64,000 bases of DNA from Sphingomonas sp. Ant H11 (GCF_000797515.1 NZ_JSBN01000002.1:62001-126000), one strand, 5' to 3'; positions 1 to 10,919 are shown, counted from the stretch's first letter. Notes: generated from the sequence alone by a model not told the origin. Program-made: numbers and translations.

Positions 1-407
1 AGATAACCGCGCGCGCCAAGCGCCCGGACACCGAACCAGAGCGTCGCGCCGAACACGATCAAGGCCAGCGCCGCGTCAGTTTCGAGGGCCGCCGTAGGCG
101 GTTCGACGCCCGGCAAAAGCGATGACCAGTTTGCGACGAGCAGGAAGATGAAGAGCGTCCCGATCAAAGGCAGATAGGGCCGGGGCTCCGCGTCCATCGT
201 CTCGCGAATCTGGCGCGCGATCACATCGACCACCAGTTCCAGCGCCGCCTGGGTCCTGGTGGGACGAAGGCCGAGCCGCCGGGTCAGAAACCAACAGCCG
301 ATCGTCAGCACCGCCATGATGCCCCAGGTCGTGACAACCGGCTGGCTGATCGGAACCGGCCCGATCGTGAAGAGGATATGGCTTTCGAGCGGAGAAGCGA
401 TCTTCAC
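1..407 (-). CDS. atpB: N-type F-ATPase subunit a (partial)
   Basis: Membrane stator subunit a of the Fo ion channel, cut by the left window edge, so only about the first 135 residues are present. Reading the minus strand from a GTG at 407 gives VKIASPLESHILFTIGPVPI, then hydrophobic helices and the segment LFIFLLVANWSSLLPGVEPP, which is characteristic of subunit a. The GTG overlaps the TGA of atpR (GTGA at 404-407), so translation is probably coupled. The order D-C-Q-R-B matches the N-ATPase operon type (Na+ or H+ pumping, found beside the normal F-ATPase), whose E, F, A and G genes would lie to the left. The ion-binding c subunit is outside the window, so the ion cannot be told. Confidence 0.9.
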   Translation of the reverse strand, partial: MKIASPLESHILFTIGPVPISQPVVTTWGIMAVLTIGCWFLTRRLGLRPTRTQAALELVVDVIARQIRETMDAEPRPYLPLIGTLFIFLLVANWSSLLPGVEPPTAALETDAALALIVFGATLWFGVRALGARGY

Positions 408-670
408 GACACCGCTCCCAGTCGGTGCAGCACGACCTGTCGCGCCGCCATGAACCCAGCCGCGGCCGCGAGTAGGCCCCCCCAGCCCTGCCTTGCGGCA
501 ACGAGCAGCACGCCGAGCGTCAGGAGCATCCGGCCGAGCCGCAGGCCGAGCGACAGCATAATCGATCCGCCATGGACGAGCAGGTCAGCGTCCTTCGCGA
601 TAGCGAGGTAATGTGCTGTTCCGGCAGCGGCGCCGAGCAGCAGAAACAGGAGGACGGCCCAGGGCGTCAT
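404..670 (-). CDS. atpR: N-ATPase subunit AtpR
   Basis: Small membrane protein of 88 residues specific to N-ATPase operons. Family knowledge proposes that AtpR helps the c-ring assemble or supplies charge near subunit a; its role is not settled. The start is the ATG at 670 (MTPWAVLLFLLLGAAAGTAH), overlapping the atpQ stop by 4 bases. Two to three hydrophobic helices are visible with a basic LGLRLGRMLL stretch between them, as usual for this family. A longer reading frame runs through from 1051, but its extra N-terminus lies inside atpQ and atpC and has no family match I recognise. Its place between atpQ and atpB is the strongest support. Confidence 0.88.
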   Translation of the reverse strand: MTPWAVLLFLLLGAAAGTAHYLAIAKDADLLVHGGSIMLSLGLRLGRMLLTLGVLLVAARQGWGGLLAAAAGFMAARQVVLHRLGAVS

Positions 671-944
671 TGCCGCCCGATCCACTTCCAGGCCGACCAG
701 CAGCCGAGGCTCACGCCAAGGATCAGCAGCGGCGCGGTCCAGAAGATGCCGCTGGACAGCCGATGGTCGAGCCAGCGGCCGATCGCGAGCGCGATCAGCG
801 CCGGCACGACGATCTGCCAGCCAAGAACACCGATCTGGCCGAAATTGCGCGCAAAGGAGGGCAATCCCCGCGCCCTGCGTCGGCGTTCGGCGCGCTGTTT
901 GACCGCGTCCACGAGCCGTTCCTGCTCGGGTGGCAGAGCCTCGG

Positions 945-948
<4 letters not shown>
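667..948 (-). CDS. atpQ: N-ATPase subunit AtpQ
   Basis: A 93-residue accessory protein of the N-ATPase operon, related to the AtpI/AtpZ group thought to help c-ring assembly or magnesium supply. A charged N-terminus (MTEALPPEQERLVDAVKQRA) is followed by two hydrophobic helices: IGVLGWQIVVPALIALAIGR, then, after a short loop, FWTAPLLILGVSLGCWSAWK. It overlaps atpC by 4 bases upstream and atpR by 4 bases downstream, in keeping with a tightly coupled operon. Identity rests on size, topology and the invariant N-ATPase gene order rather than a catalytic motif. Confidence 0.85.
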
Positions 949-2941
<1,993 letters not shown>

Positions 2942-4264
2942 TCACGCTTCCCCGGTGGTGCACCTGCCGCAGTCCTGCGGCGCATCGTCGGCGGCCATCA
3001 GCAGAACAGGCGCGAAACCGCCACCGGCGGTGCGCATATTGGTGGTTTGGCCCTGATATAGTCGCGCAGCGGCAACAAGTGGCTCCCCATCATAGGTGTA
3101 GAGACGGACGTCGATCTTGCGCTTGACCATCTCTCCATCCAGCCGGATGGTCCGCTCGCTTGGCCGCACATAGGCTTGGGCGACATAGTCGCTCTCCAGG
3201 ATCTCGGCCCACACCGATTTCGTCAGCTTGTCGCCACGATAGGCCGCTTTGCTCCCATACCCTCCGGCCGGCTTGAAGAAGAATTGCCTGCGGCCCGCCC
3301 AAAGCCGCTCGGCGGAAGCCTTGTCGACCCGTTCGGTTGCCGGAATCCCGGCAACAAGCGTGTCGACAATTGCCGGGTCGAAACCCCATTCCCGCAGCTG
3401 CGCGGTGTCGGACAGCAGGGTGAGATTGCGCTTGTCGGCGAATTTCGCGTGGACATGGGGATTGGGCGTTACGACCACCGAGCCATCGAGATATGCCGCT
3501 CGCAATGCCGAGTGCTCGGGTCGATCGAGCGAGAAATCGACGAGCCGGTTGTAGATGAGATCCACATTCCGGTCCCCATAGCGAAGAGTGCCGGACGCAT
3601 AGGCGAATTCAGAAGGATCGGCGATGCAGACGCTATGGCCGGCCCGCTCCAGCAAATGGCGGGTCAGCAGAAACTCGGGAAACAGATATTGCGATACGGG
3701 ATCGTCATCGACAATGGCGATAGAGACCGGTTCGCCGCTGCCGCGTTGATAGCGCCATTCCTTCGAGAACATGCCCGCGACCACGGTCTCGAAGGGATCT
3801 GCGCGAAGAAAATCTGTCGGCTCGGAAGGACAGCAGACTCGTTGCGCCCGCGCGAGCACGGCATTCAACATTGCTCCTCCTGCATTGGTATTTATTTCGA
3901 TCAGGGCCGGGCCGCGCTCGCTCAGATGGAAGTCATAGCCCATGAAGACGCCGTGCGGACCAAAGTCCTGTCGGGCACTTACTGGCGCCCAGGCCATGGT
4001 GGCTGCTAGATAATCCGGGTGGCGGGCGACCGTCTCGATCGCGGCGATGATGCGCTGCATCCCGGCGAGTTGGGACGCATTGATGAACACCGCGACGTCC
4101 GAGAATAGATGTGGACGCGTTTCCAGATATGACGCTCCCATTGCCAGATCGCCCGTCTCCCGGACGAGGGCGTCGCTCAGGGCGGCGCGATCCAAGGTGA
4201 CGCAAACGCATTCCGGACGTCCGTTCTGGAGGTCTGAGACTCGGGCTTCCTCTAGGCTCGGCAC
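2942..4264 (-). CDS. ATP-grasp-like protein of unknown substrate
   Basis: A 440-residue soluble protein with ATP-grasp-like features but no assigned substrate. Visible elements are the metal/nucleotide segment ALIEINTNAGGAMLN in the N-terminal half, FADKRNLTLLSD, the lysine-glycine loop FFKPAGGYGSKAAYRG, and near the C-terminus RTIRLDGEMVKRKIDVRLYT. The layout recalls circularly permuted ATP-grasp enzymes that join a carboxylate to an amine or thiol, such as the glutathionylspermidine synthase group; that is an inference from the pattern only. No signal peptide or membrane helix is seen. It is co-directional with atpD, 171 bases upstream of it, and a 128-base gap separates it from ppk2. The last residues (CGRCTTGEA) carry a Cys pair. 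Confidence 0.6.
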   Translation of the reverse strand: MPSLEEARVSDLQNGRPECVCVTLDRAALSDALVRETGDLAMGASYLETRPHLFSDVAVFINASQLAGMQRIIAAIETVARHPDYLAATMAWAPVSARQDFGPHGVFMGYDFHLSERGPALIEINTNAGGAMLNAVLARAQRVCCPSEPTDFLRADPFETVVAGMFSKEWRYQRGSGEPVSIAIVDDDPVSQYLFPEFLLTRHLLERAGHSVCIADPSEFAYASGTLRYGDRNVDLIYNRLVDFSLDRPEHSALRAAYLDGSVVVTPNPHVHAKFADKRNLTLLSDTAQLREWGFDPAIVDTLVAGIPATERVDKASAERLWAGRRQFFFKPAGGYGSKAAYRGDKLTKSVWAEILESDYVAQAYVRPSERTIRLDGEMVKRKIDVRLYTYDGEPLVAAARLYQGQTTNMRTAGGGFAPVLLMAADDAPQDCGRCTTGEA

Positions 4265-4392
4265 GCTATCGAGCTTCCCTGGAATAGAAACTGGACCCAG
4301 AACATAGCCTGATCCTTCTTTGGCTCATGCAAATTTCATTTCACGTGAGCGGCAACGACTTCGCCCTCCGCGCGATGACCTAAGAGGCTCGC

Positions 4393-5160
4393 TCACGGCG
4401 CGATCAGGCCCTGTTCCCGGGCGGCATCGTCATAAAGGAAGGCGGTATTGGGATCAGGATGACCATAGCGATCAGAATCCGTTTCTCCCAGCCGGGTCAG
4501 CATATCCCTGATCAGCGCGAGACGGGCCTGGTGCTTGTCGTCCCCTCGCACCACCGTCCAGGGTGCTGCGATGCTGTGCGTGCGGGCGAGCATTGCATCG
4601 CGCGCCTTGCTATAGGCCTTCCAGCGCTTGTTCGCCTGATCATCGATCGGGCTGATCTTCCACTGTTTGAGCGGATCCTCGCGTCGGGCGGTCAGGCGTT
4701 TCTTCTGTTCCGCCCTCGAGATATCGAGATAATATTTTACCAGCGTGACCCCGCAATGTTCGAGCAACTGCTCGAACATCGGGACGGTCGTCAGAAACTC
4801 CTCATATTCCTTGTCGGTGCAAAAGCCCATCACGCGCTCCACCCCGGCGCGATTGTACCAGCTACGATTGAACAGGACGATCTCGCCGGCAGCCGGCAGA
4901 TGAGGGACCCAGCGCTGGAAATACCACGACCGGCGATCGTGATCCGATGGGGGCCCGAGTGCCACCACCCGGGTTTCGCGCGGGCTCAAGTGCTCGACGA
5001 CACGCTTTATCGTGCCGTCTTTGCCGGCCGCGTCGCGCCCTTCAACGATGACCAGCACCTTGCGGCCATCCTCGATAATTCCCCGCTGCAGGGCGGTGAG
5101 CCCGATCTGGAGCGCGCGCAGCTGCTCGGCGTAACGGGGCTCGTTCTTCGCCTTCACCAC
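4393..5160 (-). CDS. ppk2: polyphosphate kinase 2
   Basis: Transfers phosphate between polyphosphate and nucleotides (class I PPK2 type, normally ADP to ATP or GDP to GTP). Walker A lies in VEGRDAAGKDGTIKR, the lid/Walker B segment is LFNRSWYNRAGVERVMGF, and the PPK2 sequence EFLTTVPMFEQLL follows. The chosen start is GTG at 5160, giving 255 residues, because AGGAGAAAG sits 5-9 bases upstream. A longer frame to 5262 would run into the 3' end of the P-type ATPase gene and adds residues unlike the family. The enzyme would regenerate nucleotide triphosphate from polyphosphate when respiration is poor, which fits its neighbours; that role is inferred. Confidence 0.93.
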   Translation of the reverse strand: MVKAKNEPRYAEQLRALQIGLTALQRGIIEDGRKVLVIVEGRDAAGKDGTIKRVVEHLSPRETRVVALGPPSDHDRRSWYFQRWVPHLPAAGEIVLFNRSWYNRAGVERVMGFCTDKEYEEFLTTVPMFEQLLEHCGVTLVKYYLDISRAEQKKRLTARREDPLKQWKISPIDDQANKRWKAYSKARDAMLARTHSIAAPWTVVRGDDKHQARLALIRDMLTRLGETDSDRYGHPDPNTAFLYDDAAREQGLIAP

Positions 5161-5239
5161 CGGTTCTTTCTCCTGTCGGCAATCATACACACCACGGTAG
5201 CGGGCCGCGAGGGGCCGGGGCCGCACTCGTGGGCCGGTC

Positions 5240-7648
5240 TCAAACAGCGGCACCAACGGCATTGTGCTCCACCGCTGATGCCCGACTCATGCCGCCCCGA
5301 CTGATACCCGCCAGCCGGGTGCGCTTCAGCAGCAGCGCGTTGACCGCGACGAGTGCGGAGCTGCCCGACATAGCCAGCGCAGCGACCTCGGGGCTCAGCA
5401 GCACCGGATAGAGCACACCTGCCGCGAGTGGAAAGGCGATCACATTGTAGCCGACCGCCCACCACAGATTTTGGTGCATCTTGCGAAGCGTGGCGCGTGA
5501 GAGCGCTATGGCACCGACAATATCATAAGGATCGCTCTTCATCAGGACGACATCGGCGCTTTCCATCGCGACGTCAGTGCCCGCCCCGATCGCAAACCCT
5601 ACGTCGGCCTGGGTAAGCGCGGGGGCATCGTTGACTCCGTCACCGACCATGCCGACACGCTGGCCCTGGGCCTGCAGCTCCTTGACCTTCTCCGCCTTTT
5701 GACCGGGAAGCACGTCGGCAAGGACGATGTCGATGCCAAGCTCATCGGCGATTCGCTTGGCCGTGCCGGCGTTGTCGCCGGTAATCATCGCGACCTTGAC
5801 GCCGCGCTCCCGAAGCGCCGCGACGGTCGCCTTCGCGGTTGGCCGCGCCGCATCCGCTATGGCGATCAACCCGAGAATCTCGCCGCCGCGCGCAACATGG
5901 ACGACGGTGCGCCCAGCCCCTTTCAGGCGTTCGCCAGGTTCCTCGAGGGCACCCAGCGCGACTTTTCCTTCATCCATGAGGCGCCGGTTGCCAAGCAGCA
6001 CGGTTGCGCCCTCGACTTGGGCGCTGGCGCCCTTCCCCTCGATATTGGCAAAGTCGCGCGTCTCAGGAAGGGTGATACCGGATGCACCTTCGAGGACCGC
6101 GATCGCAAGCGGGTGGTCGGAGTTGCGCTCGATCGCGCCGGCGATGCGAAGCACCTCGTCCCGGGTTATGCCTTCCGCTGTGACAACCTCGACAACGTTG
6201 GGCCGGCCCATGGTGAGCGTGCCCGTTTTGTCGAACACGATGACGTCAAGCTTGGTCGCATCCTCGAGCGCGCTGGCATTCTTGAACAGGATGCCGTTCA
6301 TCGCGCCAAGGCCGGTGCCGACCATTATCGCCATCGGCGTGGCAAGGCCAAGGGCGTCCGGGCAGGCGATCACGAAGACCGTGATCGTCATGGTCAGCGC
6401 AAACAGCAGTGTCCCACCCAGCATCCAGTACCAGATGGCGAACGTCGCGAGACCGATCAGAATTGCCGCGAGCACCAGCCACTGCGATGCCCGGTCGGCG
6501 AGCAGTTGTGCCGGCGCCTTCGAGTTCTGCGCTTCCTGGACGAGCTTGACGATCTGGGCGAGCGCGGTGTCGGCGCCCACCTTGGTCGCACGGTAGCGGA
6601 AGCTGCCGCTGCGGTTGATCGTCGCGCCGATCACTGTGTCGCCGGGCGCCTTCGACACCGGCATCGATTCGCCCGTGAGCATCGACTCGTCGACCTCGGA
6701 TTTGCCTTCGAGGATTTCGCCGTCGACAGGAATCTTGTTGCCCGGCCGGATCAGCACGACATCGCCGGCCAGTACCTCCGCGGTCGGCACTTCGACGTCC
6801 TTTCCGTCCCGCTCCACGGTCGCCATAGGCGGCGCCAGATCCATGAGCGCGCGGATTGCCTGGGACGCGCCGGCGCGGGCGCGCATCTCCAGCCAATGGC
6901 CGAGCAGGATGAAGATGAGCAGGACCGCGGAAGCCTCGTAAAATTGCTCGCCCTTGAACAGGAATGTCGACGCCACGCTGAACAGATAACCGGTACCGAC
7001 GCTCAACAGGACGAGCACCGCCATGTTGAGCACACCGTTTCGAAGCGCGCGGATCGCGGCGACCACGAAGGGCCAGACCGGATAGAGGATCGCGGCGCTG
7101 GCAAGCAGGAACAGGGTCAGGTCGAGACTGAGTCCGAACATCGGTTTCAGCAGGGGATGGTCCAGGCCCATTGGCGACAGCGCGAAGATCGGCAGGCCAA
7201 AAACGAGGCTGACGATAAACCTGTTGCGCATGTCGCGCGCCATCGTCGCCATGTCCTTGCCGTCGCCATGGCCCATCTCGTGCGCCATGGCGTCGTGTTC
7301 GGCCGTCACGGGCTTGCGATCGGGAGCAACCGATTTGGCGGCGACTCCATCGGAACGATGATCGGCAGGGTGCGTCGCGGCGGGCAAGACAGAGGACAGG
7401 GTTGTGCTTCCGATCACGCACACATGCCGCGGGACGAGCCGGCCGCCGCAATGGAAGCCGCAATCCGCGATCTTCTCCTCTATCGCGGCTTCGCTGGTGC
7501 GCGCTTCATCAAAGCTGACGGTGACGCTGTCGGAGGCGGCGTTCGCGGAGACCCGCGTCACGCCGGGAACCCGCAGCAACTGCTTTTCGACCCCGAGATG
7601 GTCGAGTGTTCCGAATGATCCACGCAGATCGAAGGTCGACGTCTTCAA
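5240..7648 (-). CDS. heavy-metal (copper-type) P1B ATPase with CPD motif
   Basis: Membrane ATPase exporting soft-metal ions, probably copper or silver. In order: a degenerate N-terminal HMA domain without a CxxC pair, a Met/His/Asp-rich stretch ([20 protein letters not shown]), the TGES actuator motif, the phosphorylation site DKTGTLTMG, the HP motif (NSDHPLA) and the GDGVNDAP hinge. The transmembrane metal motif reads CPD ([11 protein letters not shown]), confirmed on the DNA near 6350-6363, instead of CPC (CopA) or CPH (CopB). The start is TTG at 7648, since GGAG lies 7 bases upstream; a TTG eight codons earlier is also open. It does not overlap ppk2 (79-base gap). Specificity is uncertain because of the CPD site. 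Confidence 0.88.
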   Translation of the reverse strand: MKTSTFDLRGSFGTLDHLGVEKQLLRVPGVTRVSANAASDSVTVSFDEARTSEAAIEEKIADCGFHCGGRLVPRHVCVIGSTTLSSVLPAATHPADHRSDGVAAKSVAPDRKPVTAEHDAMAHEMGHGDGKDMATMARDMRNRFIVSLVFGLPIFALSPMGLDHPLLKPMFGLSLDLTLFLLASAAILYPVWPFVVAAIRALRNGVLNMAVLVLLSVGTGYLFSVASTFLFKGEQFYEASAVLLIFILLGHWLEMRARAGASQAIRALMDLAPPMATVERDGKDVEVPTAEVLAGDVVLIRPGNKIPVDGEILEGKSEVDESMLTGESMPVSKAPGDTVIGATINRSGSFRYRATKVGADTALAQIVKLVQEAQNSKAPAQLLADRASQWLVLAAILIGLATFAIWYWMLGGTLLFALTMTITVFVIACPDALGLATPMAIMVGTGLGAMNGILFKNASALEDATKLDVIVFDKTGTLTMGRPNVVEVVTAEGITRDEVLRIAGAIERNSDHPLAIAVLEGASGITLPETRDFANIEGKGASAQVEGATVLLGNRRLMDEGKVALGALEEPGERLKGAGRTVVHVARGGEILGLIAIADAARPTAKATVAALRERGVKVAMITGDNAGTAKRIADELGIDIVLADVLPGQKAEKVKELQAQGQRVGMVGDGVNDAPALTQADVGFAIGAGTDVAMESADVVLMKSDPYDIVGAIALSRATLRKMHQNLWWAVGYNVIAFPLAAGVLYPVLLSPEVAALAMSGSSALVAVNALLLKRTRLAGISRGGMSRASAVEHNAVGAAV

Positions 7649-7750
7649 GGCAGGTCTCCGAAATCGAGGCAAGGCGCTGCCGACGGGTCGGCAGCCATAG
7701 ATGCGCCCGCCGCGAAGGCCTGCGCGTGTGGGCCAGTCATCACGGCTGAC

Positions 7751-8500
7751 CTATTGCCGCCGATCACCCATGAAGCGCAGCAGGAACAGGAACAGGTTGA
7801 GGAAGTCGAGATAGAGCGTCAGCGCTCCCATCACGACCGCCTTGCCGCGAAACTCGGTACCGGCCACATCGAAGTAGACGCTCTTGATCTTTTGCGTGTC
7901 AAACGCAGTCAGGCCCGCAAACAGAAGCACGCCGATCGCGCTGACGATGAGATCCAAAGTGGACGACCGCAGGAACATGTTGACAATCATGGCGATGAGC
8001 AGGCCGACGACGCCCATGATCAGGAAGGTCCCGAACGCCGACAGGTTCCTCTTGGTAGTGTACCCCCACAGGCTCAGGCCTCCGAAGGCTGCGGCCGTAA
8101 CGAAGAATGTGCGTGCGACACTCACGCCGGTATAGGCGAGAAGGATGGTCGACAGCGACACGCCCATCAGGATCGCATACGTCCAGAACAATGCCTTGAC
8201 GGTGGGTTCGGACAGCCGGTTGATACCGACGCTTAGCGTGAAGACGAGGGCGAGCGGTGCGAAGACCGCTATCCATCCGAGCAGTGTCGGAGTGCCGCTC
8301 GCGGCGAAAAACACGGCGCGTACCCCGGCGCTGTTCGCAACCAACATCGCGACGATCCCGGTCAACAACAGACCGCTGGCCATGTAGTTGTAGACTGCGA
8401 GCATATATGTTCGCAGTCCCGCATCGAAGGCGACCGCGGGGATTACCGGATTCCTGCCAGCAGTAAGCGGCGATGTGGTCGGTTTCAGCGGATCTGCCAT
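7751..8500 (-). CDS. Bax inhibitor-1/YccA family membrane protein
   Basis: A 249-residue protein with about seven membrane helices of the BI-1 (TMBIM) family, whose bacterial members are pH-gated calcium-leak channels or partners of FtsH. It carries the family features YNYMASGLLLTGIVAMLV near the N-terminus and FDTQKIKSVYF, followed by LYLDFLNLFLFLLRFMGDRR at the C-terminus. The start at 8500 (MADPLKP) is preferred over 8533 because a GAGAAG-like ribosome site lies about 10 bases upstream. It is 102 bases downstream of the P-type ATPase start on the same strand. Its presence beside PPK2 and metal ATPases suggests a general stress role, but nothing in the sequence proves it. Confidence 0.9.
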   Translation of the reverse strand: MADPLKPTTSPLTAGRNPVIPAVAFDAGLRTYMLAVYNYMASGLLLTGIVAMLVANSAGVRAVFFAASGTPTLLGWIAVFAPLALVFTLSVGINRLSEPTVKALFWTYAILMGVSLSTILLAYTGVSVARTFFVTAAAFGGLSLWGYTTKRNLSAFGTFLIMGVVGLLIAMIVNMFLRSSTLDLIVSAIGVLLFAGLTAFDTQKIKSVYFDVAGTEFRGKAVVMGALTLYLDFLNLFLFLLRFMGDRRQ

Positions 8501-8662
8501 AGCCAGTGCTTCTTCTCGGTGTGGCGGTTTCAAGGTTCAGTCACTTCGGCGAGGCGACCGGCACCGTACATGCAGCCGCGCCAGTCTGTGCGCCGCGTCC
8601 CGATGCCGGGCGGACGGCTGAGCGGTTCCCTCGGGATTTGCGCCGGTCGGCTGGCAGGGAAT

Positions 8663-9337
8663 TCATCGCTGACCCGCTCCTGCGTCACGCTTTGCCCCGA
8701 ACAGGCGCGCGAGGTGGGGCACGAACGGTGGAACGGTCTTTGTGTAGCGACGATAGGCATCGCCAAATTCGGCCAGCGCCTCACGCTCCTCGGTCCGCGC
8801 CAACCGCAAATACATGACGACGAGCACCGGGAACATCGCGAGCGTCAGGATCGTCGGCCATTGCAGCAGGAACCCGAATATCACCAGCACGAACCCGACA
8901 TATTGCGGGTGCCGCACATAGGAATAGATGCCCTGGGTCGCGAGCTCGTGGACCTTTTGCGCGTCGTACAGCGCCTTCCAACCTGTCGAGATCAGAATGA
9001 ACCCGCCGCCGATCAGGAAAAAGCTCATGATATGGAATGGCCCGGCATGCGGATTAGCCCGCCAGCCGAAAAGCATCTCAAGCAGATGCCCGGCATCATG
9101 TGAGAACCAGTCGATATTGGGATAATGGCTCTGCAGCCACCCGGACAGGACATAGAGGGTCAGTGGGAAGCCGTACATTTCGACGAACAGCGCCACAAGG
9201 AACGCGCTGAATGCGCTGAACGATCGCCAGTCCCGAGTGGTTCGCGGCTTGAAGAAACTGTAGGCGAACAGGATGAACACCGCCGCATTGACGACGACGA
9301 GATCCCAAAGGCCATAGGCTTGCGCATGGCCCGTCAC
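8663..9337 (-). CDS. ICMT/NnrU-like membrane methyltransferase family protein
   Basis: A 224-residue polytopic protein with the isoprenylcysteine/phospholipid methyltransferase-like C-terminal signature: a G-I-Y-S-Y-V-R-H-P-Q-Y segment, then ARTEEREALAEFGDAYRRYT and a final Arg-rich tail. In eukaryotic ICMT this part binds S-adenosylmethionine. The bacterial relatives mostly have no known substrate, and no prenylated protein is evident here. Its start overlaps the stop of the DUF2933 gene by 4 bases (9334-9337), so the two are translated together. A 162-base gap separates it from the BI-1 gene downstream. Confidence 0.8.
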   Translation of the reverse strand: MTGHAQAYGLWDLVVVNAAVFILFAYSFFKPRTTRDWRSFSAFSAFLVALFVEMYGFPLTLYVLSGWLQSHYPNIDWFSHDAGHLLEMLFGWRANPHAGPFHIMSFFLIGGGFILISTGWKALYDAQKVHELATQGIYSYVRHPQYVGFVLVIFGFLLQWPTILTLAMFPVLVVMYLRLARTEEREALAEFGDAYRRYTKTVPPFVPHLARLFGAKRDAGAGQR

Positions 9338-9597
9338 TGGCCCTGAACCTCATGGGGCGAACGATCGGCCCCCGGCTGCGGTGTTCCATCGTGACTATGC
9401 CCATGTCCGTGATGCATGAAGAGGTGCATCAGGGGACACGACAGCAGCAGCAGAAAGGGCAGCGCGCCAAGTACATGCGCGCGATGCTCCGTGAACAGCA
9501 GCACGAAACCGAGCGCAAGAAAGCCCATCATCACGATGCCCGCGCGCGACGTCAGGAAATTCTCTTTCCCAGTATGTGCCGGTCGTTGCCGTTCCAT
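9334..9597 (-). CDS. DUF2933 small membrane protein
   Basis: An 87-residue protein with one or two membrane helices (IVMMGFLALGFVLLFTEHRA and LGALPFLLLLSCPLMHLFMH), ending in a His-rich tail (HHGHGHSHDG). The block from HVLGALPFLLLL to MHLFMHHGHGH is what I know as DUF2933, often found near copper-resistance genes. The start is ATG at 9597 with AAGGA 9 bases upstream. A longer frame reaching 9897 overlaps the neighbouring gene on the same strand and is rejected. The His/Met cluster at the membrane face suggests metal binding; this is inferred. It is coupled to the downstream methyltransferase-like gene. Confidence 0.82.
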   Translation of the reverse strand: MERQRPAHTGKENFLTSRAGIVMMGFLALGFVLLFTEHRAHVLGALPFLLLLSCPLMHLFMHHGHGHSHDGTPQPGADRSPHEVQGQ

Positions 9598-9662
9598 GAT
9601 CACGTTTCCTTGAATATAGAACTCGTTAAAAATTGCTGATTGCTCACTTGCGCTGCGCCGTC

Positions 9663-9929
9663 CTAGGGACGCTGCCAATGACCGATCCAATTGTGGAATG
9701 CGGCGAAGAGACCTCCCACGGCTGCTCCGAAGACGATCGACCAGCACAACCCCGCCCCCAGCGCGACGAACGATCCCGGCGGAGCTGGCGTGAACATCGT
9801 CACAAACATGTGTGACCCGATCGGACCGAACAAAGTCGCCGCGAGCCAGCAAAGCACGAAGACAGTGGAAAGAGCGGCAGCGCTGCTCGCGGCACATCGT
9901 ATCACACTGAGCTTGCTTGCATCGGTCAT
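9663..9929 (-). CDS. small two-helix membrane protein (DUF5676-like)
   Basis: An 88-residue protein with two membrane helices: SAAALSTVFVLCWLAATLFG and FVALGAGLCWSIVFGAAVGG, joined by FVTMFTPAPPG. The layout resembles DUF5676 membrane proteins, which are common beside copper P-type ATPases in proteobacteria; I recall the family by pattern only. The start is ATG at 9929 with AAAGGAAG upstream. It is probably the first gene of the leftward unit 9929-8663, with a TACGTATA-type element 45-60 bases upstream of the start (9974-9989). Function unknown. Confidence 0.65.
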   Translation of the reverse strand: MTDASKLSVIRCAASSAAALSTVFVLCWLAATLFGPIGSHMFVTMFTPAPPGSFVALGAGLCWSIVFGAAVGGLFAAFHNWIGHWQRP

Positions 9930-9973
9930 GACGGCTTCCTTTCCCCCCAAATTTGGGCCGGATCGAAGACAGC

Positions 9974-9989
9974 CACTATACGTATTCCA
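9974..9989 (-). promoter_or_regulatory. ACGTATA-type upstream element
   Basis: On the minus strand this reads TGGAATACGTATAGTG, 45 bases upstream of the ATG at 9929. It resembles elements before four other genes in the window (10414, 14128, 38991 and 43075). The surrounding gap 9930-10528 (about 600 bases) holds this site, the plus-strand element at 10414, a possible 51-codon membrane ORF at 10196 and otherwise no gene I can support. Function is inferred from position and recurrence only. Confidence 0.4.
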
Positions 9990-10195
9990 CCCAAGGCTTG
10001 GTCACTCGACGCTGGTCGATGCTGCCGTCAGCGGGAGGGCATCGCCCATGCCGCAGTCCTTGGCGTGACAACCATAAACCGCCGCATCGTACGGGAGAGA
10101 TGCGCGTGGTCATTGAACCTCGCATCCGCTGCGGCTGCCATAAGGGGCCGTCAAGCGCTCGGAGGCCGCGCATAGCCCTGCAAGGCCAATGAGCC

Positions 10196-10351
10196 TTGCC
10201 GGACATCGTGGCCATTCCGGTCGGTCTGGGATTGTCTCTTGACCTGATTCTTCTTTTCGGGCTGGCGATGTTCGGTCTCTATCTATGGTGCAGGGCCGAG
10301 CGGGAATCCGGCTGGGTCCTCCCCTTTTTGTGCGATGTTCCAAGCAAATGA
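10196..10351 (+). CDS. possible 51-residue membrane peptide
   Basis: A short frame beginning at a TTG just after an in-frame stop, with AAGG about 10 bases before it, encodes a strongly hydrophobic segment (VAIPVGLGLSLDLILLFGLA, then MFGLYLWCRAERE). This is one clear membrane helix followed by a charged tail that ends CDVPSK. It lies in the 600-base gap between divergent units. I know no family for it. The helix-plus-positive-tail composition is hard to get from random GC-rich DNA, but the weak start codon keeps confidence low. Confidence 0.3.
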   Translation: MPDIVAIPVGLGLSLDLILLFGLAMFGLYLWCRAERESGWVLPFLCDVPSK

Positions 10352-10413
10352 GTAGCGAATAGAGAAGCGTAAGACGCAAAGATGTCTCCCCGGAGCCTTT
10401 GATCCGTCCTCGT

Positions 10414-10428
10414 AACATTACGCATATT
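10414..10428 (+). promoter_or_regulatory. ACGTATATT-type upstream element
   Basis: AACATTACGCATATT, about 100 bases upstream of the secreted-protein gene at 10529. It differs by one base from the ACGTATATT core seen at 14128, 38991 and 43075. It probably belongs to the promoter region of the 10529-11390 pair. Confidence 0.4.
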
Positions 10429-10528
10429 GAGTCGGGAGCTGGGTCCATAGTTCTGGTGGCGAAGAAAGGTTCTTCACCGCCAGGTTTCCTCGGCGGGTCT
10501 TGTAAACTCAGCCAAGGAGGCTTCCACC

Positions 10529-10888
10529 ATGTTGCTCAAGAAGAAGATCACCATCGCGCTTGCTGGCCTCGCCATGCTCGGCGCCGCGCCCACCTTCGCC
10601 CAGGGCATCGGCCACAGCTTTTTCATGCGCGGATCGATCGTCGGCAAAGACTCGACCGGAACGGTCGTCTGCGTCGGCAAGGCCGATGGCGCGACTGTCG
10701 GACAGGTCCTCGAGGTCTACCGTGTGCAAAGCACGCCTGGTCCTTCGAAGACCCCCGGCGCGGGCTTCCGTCGCGTGGCCGTCGGGCACGTCAAGATCGA
10801 TCATATCTTCGATGACCATTTCGCGCATGTGAGCGTCGCCGATGGCACTCCCGCGGTCCACGACATCGTCGAACTCCGCAAGAAATAA
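10529..10888 (+). CDS. secreted protein of unknown function, tandem paralogue 1
   Basis: A 119-residue exported protein: a basic N-terminus, a hydrophobic core and an APTFAQ cleavage region form a Sec signal peptide (residues 1-25). The mature part has a single Cys and the sequence FFMRGSIVGKDSTGTVVCVG, then KADGATVGQVLEVYR and, at the end, DHFAHVSVADGTPAVHDIVE. The GATVGQVLEVYR turn recalls small beta-barrel modules such as the C-terminal part of FlgT, but that is only a resemblance. AAGGAGG lies 9 bases before the ATG. The next gene (11028) is a close paralogue, so the pair is a tandem duplication. Function unknown; a periplasmic location is likely. Confidence 0.75.
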   Translation: MLLKKKITIALAGLAMLGAAPTFAQGIGHSFFMRGSIVGKDSTGTVVCVGKADGATVGQVLEVYRVQSTPGPSKTPGAGFRRVAVGHVKIDHIFDDHFAHVSVADGTPAVHDIVELRKK

Positions 10889-10897
10889 GCTGGCAGC

Positions 10898-10919
10898 GGG
10901 GACGGCGATCGCCGTCCCC
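10898..10919. terminator. perfect 22-base palindrome between the paralogues
   Basis: A perfect 22-base inverted repeat centred on GATC (arms begin GGGGACGGCG) lies 10 bases after the stop of the first secreted-protein gene. It can fold into a hairpin, but no run of T follows, so it may be an attenuator, an mRNA-stability element or a protein site rather than a simple terminator. Confidence 0.45.

Noticed and set aside
5699..7618. Long plus-strand open frame (639 codons) opposite the CPD-type ATPase gene
   Set aside because: Low-complexity Arg/Gly/His/Asp composition typical of the antisense frame of a GC-rich gene; the minus-strand ATPase has all its motifs.
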